DNA of 7,327 nucleotides from Anaerolineaceae bacterium UBA4799 (GCA_002402725.1 DHGL01000046.1:1-7327); one strand, 5' to 3'; counted from the stretch's first letter, positions 1 to 5,671 are shown. The notes: generated by a model not told the origin, from the letters alone. A program made the numbers and translations.

Positions 1-2
1 CG

Positions 3-338
3 AACCTGTGGGTCATTGAGAAAGATCCGCATGGTGATGACTTCCCGGAGGAAGCCGCGCAGGATTGTGTGCCGCGGGCGGATATTGTTGCCATCACCGG
101 CACGGCATTCATCAATCACACCATGGAAAACCTGCTTTCTTTATGCCGTCCCGGTGCGCTGGTGATGATCCTCGGGCCGTCCACGCCCATGGCGCCGCTG
201 CTCTTCGACCACGGCGTCACTTACCTATCAGGTTCACGCGTCATCGATGAATCCGCCGCCAGGCTCACTATCGCGCAAGGCGCCGGTTTCCCACAGGTGC
301 AGGGGGTGCAGGTGGTGACGATGGTGAAAGATGCTTGA
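3..338 (+). CDS. DUF364 (putative heavy-metal chelation) protein, C-terminal part
   Basis: This is the 3' end of a gene that begins before the window; the frame is open from position 3, and 111 residues are visible. The residues resemble the C-terminal Rossmann-like half of DUF364 proteins: LWVIEK near the start, then PEEA, the stretch AITGTAFINHTMENLL, and GPSTPMAPLLFDHGV, ending in a TGA stop. Pfam names this family a putative heavy-metal chelation domain; the biochemical role is not settled. The domain is usually paired with an N-terminal DUF4213 domain, which would lie upstream and cannot be seen. The stop overlaps the start of the next gene by 8 nt, so the two are probably co-transcribed and translationally coupled. 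Family assignment is by recalled motif pattern and is fairly secure; any function, for example metal or cofactor handling for the nearby molybdenum enzyme, is inference. Confidence 0.75.
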   Translation, partial: NLWVIEKDPHGDDFPEEAAQDCVPRADIVAITGTAFINHTMENLLSLCRPGALVMILGPSTPMAPLLFDHGVTYLSGSRVIDESAARLTIAQGAGFPQVQGVQVVTMVKDA

Positions 339-789
339 GGCAGGCTTGCTCTCAATGATCCCCATCGGAGTCATTCACACGCCTTTTACTGACCCTGAGC
401 AAACACCCATCCAACCATCCCGTTCTGACGCAGCGGGAACGGTTGAGGTTTACCCCAATTTTGCCGCCGGGCTTGAGGGAATAGAAGGTTTTTCTCATAT
501 CTACCTGGTATTCCAGTTCTTCACTACAGGTGACCAGGATTGCCTGCTTGTCAAACCTTTCCTGGATGAGCGTGAGACCGGGGTTTTCTCAACGCGTTAT
601 CCACTTCGACCAAACCCGATTGGAATTTCTGTTGTACGTCAGCTCAGACGTGCGAATAACTTCATACACTTTGAGGGTGCGGATATGCTGGATGGCTCAC
701 TACTTCTGGATATCAAACCTTACCTGCCTGATTTTGATGTCTTCCAGGCGACCAGAACAGGCTGGTTCCAAAACCGCAGTAAACCCTAG
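331..789 (+). CDS. trmO: TrmO/TsaA-like SAM-dependent methyltransferase
   Basis: The 152-residue product matches the TsaA/TrmO (YaeB, VirR) beta-barrel family. Proven members use S-adenosylmethionine to N6-methylate threonylcarbamoyladenosine-37 in tRNAs. Visible signatures are IPIGVIHTPF at residues 10-19, GFSHIYLVF at 53-61, the hallmark VFSTRYPLRPNPIGIS at 85-100, and GADMLDGSLLLDIKPYLP at 116-133. It is a short single-domain form lacking the C-terminal extension of the E. coli protein, so the tRNA substrate is not certain. The ATG at 331 overlaps the upstream stop by 8 nt. An in-frame ATG at 355, directly before IPIG, gives a 144-residue protein and fits the usual family start better; the sequence alone does not decide between them. 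A separate role linked to the neighbouring metal genes is possible. Confidence 0.8.
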   Translation: MLEAGLLSMIPIGVIHTPFTDPEQTPIQPSRSDAAGTVEVYPNFAAGLEGIEGFSHIYLVFQFFTTGDQDCLLVKPFLDERETGVFSTRYPLRPNPIGISVVRQLRRANNFIHFEGADMLDGSLLLDIKPYLPDFDVFQATRTGWFQNRSKP

Positions 790-790
790 T

Positions 791-832
791 AGTAAATTTT
801 TCACAGTAAATTTTCTGCAGTAAATTTTCATT
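791..832 (+). repeat. Three direct repeats with 14-nt period (agtaaatttt)
   Basis: The 10-mer agtaaatttt begins at 791, 805 and 819, each copy followed by four variable bases (tcac, ctgc, catt). A partial copy, agtaaa, lies at 778-783 at the end of the upstream gene. The block is very AT-rich against its surroundings and abuts a perfect TATAAT. It could be an operator array or a simple local duplication. Confidence 0.75.
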
Positions 833-836
833 AATC

Positions 837-842
837 TATAAT
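837..842 (+). promoter_or_regulatory. Candidate -10 box for the molybdenum hydroxylase gene
   Basis: A perfect TATAAT lies 67 nt before the start codon at 910. The -35 position 17-18 nt upstream reads ttctgc / tctgca, a poor match to TTGACA, and falls inside the 14-nt repeat block. Such a promoter may need an activator. Predicted transcription would begin near 849, giving a leader of about 60 nt. Confidence 0.45.
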
Positions 843-909
843 AGAATAAGTGAGATATAACCTTTCCCACACAAATCCTGAGAGGCGCGGACCTGCATTT
901 GGAGGCAAA

Positions 910-3816
910 ATGAAACCTGCACAGAAAAGCATACAACTGACCATCAACGGTGAACAGAAATCATTACTGGTGACACCTGAAGAAACCCTGCTGGACGCGC
1001 TGCGCGCTGCCTCTTATTTCAGCGTCAAGTTTGGCTGCGGTAGCGGGGAATGCGGCGCTTGCACGGTTATCCTGAACTGTAAAGCGCTGCGCAGTTGTAC
1101 CATCAAAGCCGTGGACGCCGAGGGCAGCCAGGTCATCACGCTAGAAGGTTTGAGCAAGGACGGTGAACTCGACCCGATCCAGCAGGCTTTTATGGAGACC
1201 GGCGCCATTCAGTGCGGTTATTGTTCGCCGGCGTTGATGCTTTCTGCCAAGGCGCTGCTCGACCAGCAGCCTGATCCGTCAGACAGTGAGATTCGCAAAG
1301 CCTTAAACCCGGTGCTTTGCCGCTGCACGGGTTATGTGCGCGGGGTCAACGCGGTGCAGCGCGCCGCAGCTATCAAACGCGGTGAAAAAGTGAAACCCTT
1401 TAACCATATTAACCGTGTCTTACCTGCTGACCTGGCGCAGATCGATATTCCTGCTGAGTTCTTCCGGGCTGACGGCAGCCGCGACCCCCTCCCTCCGCTG
1501 GTTTACACTCCCGCTTCCATGTCCGCGACCAGGGTGATCGGCAAATCTGAGGTCAAGGTGGACGCGCGCAAGCTGGCGCTGGGCAAACCGGTTTTCACGG
1601 ATGACATTCACATGCCGGGCATGCTCTACGCTGCCATGCTCACCAGCCCGCACGCCCACGCGCGCATCAAGCGCATTGATGCCAGCCGCGCCCGCGCCTT
1701 GCCGGGTGTGCAGGTGGTGCTCACCCACCAGGATATTCCGCGCGTGAAGTACGCCAGCGGCGGGCAGAGTTACCCGCAGCCGCTGCCTTACGACCAGGTC
1801 TGCCTGGACGACAAGGTGCGCTACGTGGGCGACCGGGTGGCCGTAGTGGCCGCGGAAACGCTGGAGATCGCCAACGCAGCCCTCAAACTGATCGATGTCG
1901 AGTACGAAGTGCTGGCGGCAGTGGTGGATATGGAAGCCGCCATGCAACCCGGCGCGCCAATCATTCACGATGAAGCCGATACCGAAGGCATATTCGACCG
2001 CGAGCACAATATTGTTTATCATATCGAGGCCGAGGTTGGCGACGTGGAAAAAGCCTTCGCGGAGTCGGACCACGTGTTCGAGGGCGAGTATCACACCCAG
2101 AAGCAGCAGCATGTGCACCTCGAGCCGCATGTGGCCATCAGTTATTTTGATGAAGATGAGCGCATGGTCTTCCGCACCAGCACGCAGGTGCCTTTCCATA
2201 CACGCCGCATCGTCGCGCCGCTCATCGGCCTGCCGCTGAAGAAGATCAGGGTCATCAAGCCGCGCATCGGCGGCGGCTTCGGCAACAAGCAGGAAGTGCT
2301 CATCGAGGACCTGTGCGGCCACCTGACCATGATCACAAGGCGCCCGGTGCGTATGGAATACACACGCGAGCAGGAGTTCACCAGTTCGCGTTCGCGCCAC
2401 GCCACCACCATCCGCTACAAGATCGGCGTCAAGGGCGATAGGGTCACCGCCGCCAGCCTTTACCTCATCGGCGATACCGGCGCCTACGCCACCCATGGGC
2501 TCACTGTGAACATGGTGGGCGGGTTCAAGGGGTTAACTTTGTATAATTCACCCAACTCCCGCTTTATTTGCGATGTTGTCTATACAAATACCTCCGTGGC
2601 AGGTGCTTACCGCGGTTATGGCAGCATGCAGTGCCAGTATGGCATCGAGGTGCTCATGAGCGAGATCGCCGATAAGCTAGGCCTGGATGTGGTGGACTTC
2701 AAGAAAAAGAACTGGATAAAAGTGGGCGAGGAAATGTACCTCTCGCAGCAGCTCGGCGAAGGCCGCACGGGCGTGCGCCAGGAGCTGGCTACCAGCGGCA
2801 TGGAGCAGTGCGTGGAGATCGGGCGCAGGGTGACGGATTTTGATGCCAAGCGCGCCGCCTACCGCGGGCAGAGCGGGCGCTACCGCCGCGGTATCGGCAT
2901 GGCGGTGGTGATGCACGGCTCGAGCGTTGCCAACCTGGATATGGCCGCCGCCACGCTCAAGATGAACGATGACGGCTCCTTCAACCTGCTCATGGGCGCC
3001 ACCGACCTGGGCACCGGCTCGGATACCGTGCTGGCGCAGATCGCTGCCGAAGTGCTCAACACGGACCTTGACGACATCATCGTGTATTCCTCTGACACAG
3101 ACTTCACGCCCTTCGATAAAGGTGCTTACGCCAGCAGCACCACCTACCTCACCGGAGAAGCGGTGCGCAAGACCGCCGCCAATATCAAGAACCAGCTGCT
3201 CGAACACGCCGGCAAAATGCTGGGCGTGAAGGACACCAGTACATTACGGTTGGAACATAAAAAAGTGGTCGCTGCCGATGGCAGGGAAGTGAGCTTTGAA
3301 CAGATCGGTCTCAGCAGCCTGCACCAGCAGGCGCAGCACCAGATCGCGGCCACCGAATCGCACGTCAGCCCGGTTAGCCCGCCGCCCACCGCCGCCCAGT
3401 TCGTCGAGATCGTGGTGGATACCGAGACCGGCAGGGTGGAAACCGAGCGACTGGTGATGGTGGTGGATTGCGGTCGCGTCATCAATCCGGTGACAGCTTC
3501 AGGGCAGGTTGAGGGCGGCATGGCGCAGGCGCTGGGCTTTGCGTTGACCGAAGATATGCTGTACTCGCCCGAAGGGCAGCCGCTGAACCCCAACCTCAAG
3601 ACCTACCGCATCCCTCGCGCCAGTGAGATGCCGGTGATGGATGTGATCTTTGTGCAAACAGACGAGCCCAGCGGACCGTACGGCGTGAAATCGGTCGCCG
3701 AAATTTCCATCGACGGCGTTGCCCCGGCCATGGCCAGTGCCATCCATAACGCCACCGGCGCCTGGCTCCATGACCTGCCTTATACCAAGGAAAAGGTGAA
3801 AAAAGCCGTCGCTTAG
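910..3816 (+). CDS. Molybdenum hydroxylase, XdhD / Se-dependent xanthine dehydrogenase-like, fused FeS and Mo-binding domains
   Basis: This 968-residue enzyme of the xanthine oxidase family hydroxylates a substrate, likely a purine, other N-heterocycle or aldehyde, at a molybdopterin centre and passes electrons to [2Fe-2S] clusters. Cluster 1 ligands are C43, C48, C51, C63 (plant-type); cluster 2 ligands are C102, C105, C137, C139. The hammerhead domain spans about 220-335 and the Mo-binding domains about 365-950, with GGGFG at 454-458, GAYRGYG at 565-571, DLGTGSDT at 699-706 and the probable catalytic base E931 in GVKSVAEI. The segment SSDTDFTPFDKGAYASS resembles E. coli XdhD, but here all eight FeS cysteines are intact. 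No FAD domain is present, as in Mop-type enzymes. I chose ATG 910 because GGAGG lies at 901-905; an in-frame GTG at 850 has no such site and adds 20 non-conserved residues. The exact substrate cannot be read from sequence. Confidence 0.9.
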   Translation: MKPAQKSIQLTINGEQKSLLVTPEETLLDALRAASYFSVKFGCGSGECGACTVILNCKALRSCTIKAVDAEGSQVITLEGLSKDGELDPIQQAFMETGAIQCGYCSPALMLSAKALLDQQPDPSDSEIRKALNPVLCRCTGYVRGVNAVQRAAAIKRGEKVKPFNHINRVLPADLAQIDIPAEFFRADGSRDPLPPLVYTPASMSATRVIGKSEVKVDARKLALGKPVFTDDIHMPGMLYAAMLTSPHAHARIKRIDASRARALPGVQVVLTHQDIPRVKYASGGQSYPQPLPYDQVCLDDKVRYVGDRVAVVAAETLEIANAALKLIDVEYEVLAAVVDMEAAMQPGAPIIHDEADTEGIFDREHNIVYHIEAEVGDVEKAFAESDHVFEGEYHTQKQQHVHLEPHVAISYFDEDERMVFRTSTQVPFHTRRIVAPLIGLPLKKIRVIKPRIGGGFGNKQEVLIEDLCGHLTMITRRPVRMEYTREQEFTSSRSRHATTIRYKIGVKGDRVTAASLYLIGDTGAYATHGLTVNMVGGFKGLTLYNSPNSRFICDVVYTNTSVAGAYRGYGSMQCQYGIEVLMSEIADKLGLDVVDFKKKNWIKVGEEMYLSQQLGEGRTGVRQELATSGMEQCVEIGRRVTDFDAKRAAYRGQSGRYRRGIGMAVVMHGSSVANLDMAAATLKMNDDGSFNLLMGATDLGTGSDTVLAQIAAEVLNTDLDDIIVYSSDTDFTPFDKGAYASSTTYLTGEAVRKTAANIKNQLLEHAGKMLGVKDTSTLRLEHKKVVAADGREVSFEQIGLSSLHQQAQHQIAATESHVSPVSPPPTAAQFVEIVVDTETGRVETERLVMVVDCGRVINPVTASGQVEGGMAQALGFALTEDMLYSPEGQPLNPNLKTYRIPRASEMPVMDVIFVQTDEPSGPYGVKSVAEISIDGVAPAMASAIHNATGAWLHDLPYTKEKVKKAVA

Positions 3817-3832
3817 CATTGTTGGTGGAACA

Positions 3833-3868
3833 ACCCTTGAAAAGGATCCGTAAGACCTTTTCAAGGGT
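3833..3868. repeat. Palindrome with 13-bp perfect stem (acccttgaaaagg arms)
   Basis: The arm acccttgaaaagg (3833-3845) is exactly complementary to ccttttcaagggt (3856-3868), with a 10-nt loop. It starts 17 nt after the hydroxylase stop, so it could stabilise or end that mRNA. No T-run follows directly (caaggtttt), so it is not a textbook intrinsic terminator. A second copy with the same outer arms is at 4829-4864, which marks it as a repeat family. Confidence 0.8.
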
Positions 3869-3877
3869 CAAGGTTTT

Positions 3878-3901
3878 GTAGGGTGGGTTGACAAACCCAC
3901 C
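3878..3901 (+). repeat. REP hairpin, + orientation
   Basis: The guide-like tetranucleotide GTAG (3878-3881) is followed by ggtgggtt (3882-3889), loop gaca, and aacccacc (3894-3901), a perfect 8-bp stem. This is the same unit as those beside the RAYT gene at 5118. It is a solo copy in the spacer between the hydroxylase and peroxiredoxin genes. Confidence 0.85.
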
Positions 3902-3969
3902 AATTGCCTGGATTCACGTACCCAACCGAACATTCAATCTCAGTTTATAGGAATCTGCCACGCTGGTGG

Positions 3970-3997
3970 TTGTTTTTTCTGGAATATTGAGTATGAT
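3970..3997 (+). promoter_or_regulatory. Candidate sigma-70-type promoter for the peroxiredoxin gene
   Basis: TTGTTT (3970-3975) and TATGAT (3992-3997) are separated by 16 nt, about 48 nt ahead of the start at 4045. The -10 is a good match and the -35 weak. The rest of the 3817-4044 spacer holds only the two palindromes; I see no operator for an oxidative-stress regulator. Confidence 0.35.
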
Positions 3998-4044
3998 TTA
4001 ATGGTTCGCAAGAACTACGCCGGCAAGAAAAGGAAGGAGGTTTA

Positions 4045-4752
4045 ATGGCAGAAAATAAAGATGGTTGTGTCAAACCGGTAAAAGGTCCAATCGCCGCTGC
4101 AACAGAAACCCCCTCAGCTGCGCCAGTACTCCAAAAGGAGGTGTCAATGGTTCAAGCAAGAGTAGGAAAACCCGCTCCCGATTTTGAATTGACCGCTTTC
4201 CACCAGGGCGGGTTCAAGAATGTGACCCTTTCGGATTTCAAGGGTAAATGGATCGTCATTTGTTTCTATCCCGGTGATTTCACCTTTGTCTGACCGACAG
4301 AATTAACGGCAGTTGCCGTCAAATACAACGAATTCCAGGCATTAGGGGTGGAGTTCCTGGCGATCAGCACCGACAGCCGCTTTTCTCACAAGATATGGCA
4401 GGAAGAGGAGCTCTCCAAGATGGTGGAGGGCGGTGTGCCCTTCCCCATGCTTTCAGATGCCGGCGGGCGTGTCGGCACGATCTACGGTGTGTATGATGAG
4501 ACCGCGGGGGTGGATATCCGGGGGAGATTCCTGATCGATCCTGATTTCAATATCCGCGCGATGGAAGTATTGACACCCGAAGTGGGGCGCAATGTGAGTG
4601 AATTGCTCCGCCAGGTCAAAGCCTTCCAGCATGTGGTAGCCACCGGTGAGGTCACGCCTTCAGGCTGGCAGCCCGGTAGACCGACGCTAAAACCAGGTCC
4701 TGACCTGGCTGGAAAAGTATGGAAGGTATGGAAGCCTGACCAGGCGTTTTAG
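4045..4752 (+). CDS. prxU: Selenocysteine-containing peroxiredoxin (AhpC/PrxU-like), TGA 4291-4293 read as Sec
   Basis: A thiol/selenol peroxidase that reduces hydrogen peroxide, organic peroxides or peroxynitrite in the cytoplasm. The frame runs through one in-frame TGA at 4291-4293, codon 83, giving 235 residues. The TGA sits exactly where the peroxidatic Cys belongs: PGDFTFV-U-PTEL, fitting P-x3-T-x2-C/U (P76, T80, U83). Conserved sequence resumes after it ([18 protein letters not shown], active-site R159, [14 protein letters not shown]), so the reading frame remains under selection. A SECIS-like hairpin lies at 4302-4322. The usual resolving Cys in GEVCP is Thr204 (GEVTPSGW), so this is not a standard 2-Cys enzyme; only C8 and C73 are left. 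There are two starts with strong Shine-Dalgarno sites: ATG 4045 (AAGGAGG 4034-4040) and ATG 4147 (AGGAGGTG 4136-4143). The latter yields about 201 residues, typical for the family. The alternative is a nonsense pseudogene. Confidence 0.85.
4136..4149 (+). promoter_or_regulatory. Internal Shine-Dalgarno and second start of the peroxiredoxin
   Basis: AGGAGGTG (4136-4143) precedes an in-frame ATG at 4147, 102 nt inside the longer frame. The first start at 4045 has an equally strong site. Conserved peroxiredoxin sequence ([14 protein letters not shown]) begins at the second start, and the Ala/Pro/Thr-rich first 34 residues have no hydrophobic stretch that would make a signal peptide. Confidence 0.6.
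4291..4324 (+). promoter_or_regulatory. Candidate bacterial SECIS element with its UGA codon
   Basis: After the TGA (4291-4293), ACGGC (4306-4310) pairs with GCCGT (4315-4319) around the loop AGTT. The stem extends by two A-T pairs (4303-4304 with 4321-4322) below an A-C mismatch. The loop carries G4312 followed by U, as expected for SelB recognition. Eighteen nucleotides separate the UGA from that G, within the usual bacterial distance. The hairpin is short, and the call depends on the protein context. Confidence 0.65.
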
Positions 4753-4784
4753 GTCATTAATCGTATAAACCCCGGCGTAATTCA

Positions 4785-4821
4785 ACAGGAGGCTGGCGGA
4801 TTTCCGCCGCCCCCTGTTTTT
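4785..4821 (+). terminator. Intrinsic terminator after the peroxiredoxin
   Basis: The left arm acaggaggctggcgg pairs with ccgccgccccctgt around the loop attt (4800-4803), with one A-C mismatch and one bulged T. The stem is GC-rich and followed by five T (4817-4821). It begins 33 nt after the peroxiredoxin stop and separates that gene from the REP/RAYT region. Confidence 0.85.
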
Positions 4822-4828
4822 CGAAACG

Positions 4829-4864
4829 ACCCTTGAAACGGTTATTCGTAATCTTTTCAAGGGT
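4829..4864. repeat. Second copy of the acccttgaaa palindrome
   Basis: acccttgaaa (4829-4838) is complementary to tttcaagggt (4855-4864) with a 16-nt interior. The outer 10-bp arms are identical to those at 3833-3868 and the total length is the same (36 nt). The interiors differ but share a similar core (tccgtaaga versus ttcgtaatc). As with the first copy, a REP hairpin follows shortly downstream (from 4887). Confidence 0.8.
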
Positions 4865-4886
4865 TCCTGCGTGATTTGGTTTGAAA

Positions 4887-4917
4887 AACCCACCGCATCA
4901 ATATGAAATGGTGGGTT
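4887..4917. repeat. Inverted REP half-sites with 15-nt spacer
   Basis: aacccacc (4887-4894) faces ggtgggtt (4910-4917). The right half-site is shared with the following longer unit, so the array is a chain of alternating inverted half-sites and several alternative hairpins are possible. Confidence 0.7.
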
Positions 4918-4976
4918 CAACACCTCTCGCGAAATTCGCTCGGGTGCGCTAAATTCGCGATACGAACCCACCCTAC
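4910..4976 (-). repeat. REP unit with long structured interior, - orientation
   Basis: ggtgggttc (4910-4918) pairs with gaacccacc (4964-4972), followed by CTAC (GTAG on the - strand). The 45-nt interior contains its own inverted repeat, tcgcgaa (4927-4933) with ttcgcga (4954-4960). A copy about 90% identical by eye lies at 7223-7289, so this is a defined subtype and not a chance loop. Confidence 0.8.
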
Positions 4977-4987
4977 AAAAAAGGCGC

Positions 4988-5005
4988 GTAGTTGGTAAAC
5001 CCACC
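4988..5005 (+). repeat. Decayed REP with left arm lost
   Basis: GTAG (4988-4991) and aacccacc (4998-5005) are present, but the left stem arm is reduced to ttggt, so the hairpin cannot form fully. By position it is the partner of the preceding - strand unit, giving a degenerate head-to-head pair like the one at 7223-7324. Confidence 0.6.
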
Positions 5006-5028
5006 ATTTATGGATTGGGTTCTAATGA

Positions 5029-5055
5029 TGGGTTCATGAAACGAACCCACCCTAC
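5029..5055 (-). repeat. REP hairpin, - orientation, upstream of RAYT
   Basis: tgggttc (5029-5035) and gaaccca (5043-5049) form a 7-bp stem with a 7-nt loop; the unit ends in CCCTAC, giving GTAG on the - strand. It faces the + unit at 5067 across an 11-nt A-rich linker, forming a BIME-like pair. Confidence 0.8.
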
Positions 5056-5066
5056 AAAAAACGCTC

Positions 5067-5090
5067 GTAGGGTGGGTTGGCAAACCCACC
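5067..5090 (+). repeat. REP hairpin, + orientation, next to RAYT promoter
   Basis: GTAG (5067-5070), ggtgggtt (5071-5078), loop ggca and aacccacc (5083-5090) form a perfect 8-bp hairpin. It ends 27 nt before the RAYT start codon and 15 nt before its candidate -10 box, where a bound RAYT protein could affect its own transcription. Confidence 0.85.
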
Positions 5091-5105
5091 ATTTACGAAA
5101 TCTTA

Positions 5106-5111
5106 TATAAT
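5106..5111 (+). promoter_or_regulatory. Candidate -10 box of the RAYT gene, near-leaderless
   Basis: A perfect TATAAT ends only 6 nt before the ATG at 5118. Transcription would start at or next to the start codon, and no Shine-Dalgarno sequence is visible. No convincing -35 exists; that position falls in the right arm of the REP hairpin. Confidence 0.4.
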
Positions 5112-5117
5112 ATTTTC

Positions 5118-5609
5118 ATGCCGGAATACCGACGATCATTTGTAGAAGGTGGAACGTATTTCTTCACCGTGGTCACATATAACCGATTACCCATCCTGAC
5201 CGCTGCGCCTGCCCGGGCTATTCTCCATAAGGCATGGGACGAAGTCTGTCAGAGATTTCCCTTTGAGACGATTGCGGTTTGCCTCCTGCCCGAACATATC
5301 CATTGCATCTGGAAATTACCGGACCGAGATGCGAATTACCCCATGCGCTGGCGGGAAATCAAACGCCGGTTTACCATGAGGTATCAGATGGAGGTGGGAT
5401 CCGGCGAAACCAGGAATGCATCCCGCGAAAAGAAACATGAAGCCGCTATCTGGCAAAGGCGTTATTGGGAACATACCATTCTGGATCAGGACGATCTGGA
5501 AGCGCACCTGGATTACATCCATTACAACCCGGTCAAGCATGGATATGTGACACGGGCAGGAGATTGGTGTTTCTCGAGTTTTTCACGGTATGTGCGGGAG
5601 GGGCTTTAG
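5118..5609 (+). CDS. REP-associated tyrosine transposase (RAYT, Y1/IS200-like HUH family)
   Basis: This 163-residue single-strand DNA endonuclease/transposase of the Y1 HUH family (TnpA_REP) is of normal RAYT length. Members of this family recognise and cleave REP hairpins carrying a 5' GTAG tetranucleotide and are thought to spread or maintain them. Visible signs are YRRSFVEGGTYFFTVVTYNR at 4-23, the HUH metal motif in LLPEHIHCIW (H60, H62), WQRRYWEHTI at 112-121, and DYIHYNPVKHGYV at 132-144, which holds the candidate catalytic tyrosine (Y133 or Y136). The gene appears intact. REP units lie directly upstream (4887-5090) and downstream (5672-5695), the usual RAYT setting. It has no flanking IS ends or target duplications that I can see, so it is a domesticated single gene and not a mobile insertion sequence. 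The ATG start has a TATAAT 6 nt upstream. Confidence 0.92.
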   Translation: MPEYRRSFVEGGTYFFTVVTYNRLPILTAAPARAILHKAWDEVCQRFPFETIAVCLLPEHIHCIWKLPDRDANYPMRWREIKRRFTMRYQMEVGSGETRNASREKKHEAAIWQRRYWEHTILDQDDLEAHLDYIHYNPVKHGYVTRAGDWCFSSFSRYVREGL

Positions 5610-5671
5610 AGCCCGATTGGGCTGGAGGAGAGATCGGCAGGATTCAAGGATTGGAATGGGATTAAATTATC

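Noticed and set aside
850..909. GTG at 850 as start of the molybdenum hydroxylase
   Set aside because: It has no ribosome site and adds 20 residues unlike the family; ATG 910 has GGAGG at the right distance.
1420..2496. 358-codon open frame on the - strand
   Set aside because: It lies wholly inside the hydroxylase gene and its product is His/Ala/Arg-rich without recognisable motifs: a shadow of high-GC codon use.
4291..4293. TGA read as an ordinary stop, giving two genes or a pseudogene
   Set aside because: The stop falls exactly on the catalytic Cys position, the conserved frame continues to a full-length end, and a SECIS-like hairpin follows. A pseudogene would be unlikely to break only here. 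It remains the main alternative.
4887..5090. CRISPR array
   Set aside because: Repeats are short palindromes in both orientations with irregular spacing and decayed copies; no uniform spacers and no cas genes.
5118..5609. Full IS200/IS605 insertion sequence
   Set aside because: No TnpB, no recognisable element ends, and the protein has RAYT features with REPs alongside.
5610..5623. agccc / gggct hairpin after RAYT as an intrinsic terminator
   Set aside because: The stem is only 5 bp and no T-run follows.
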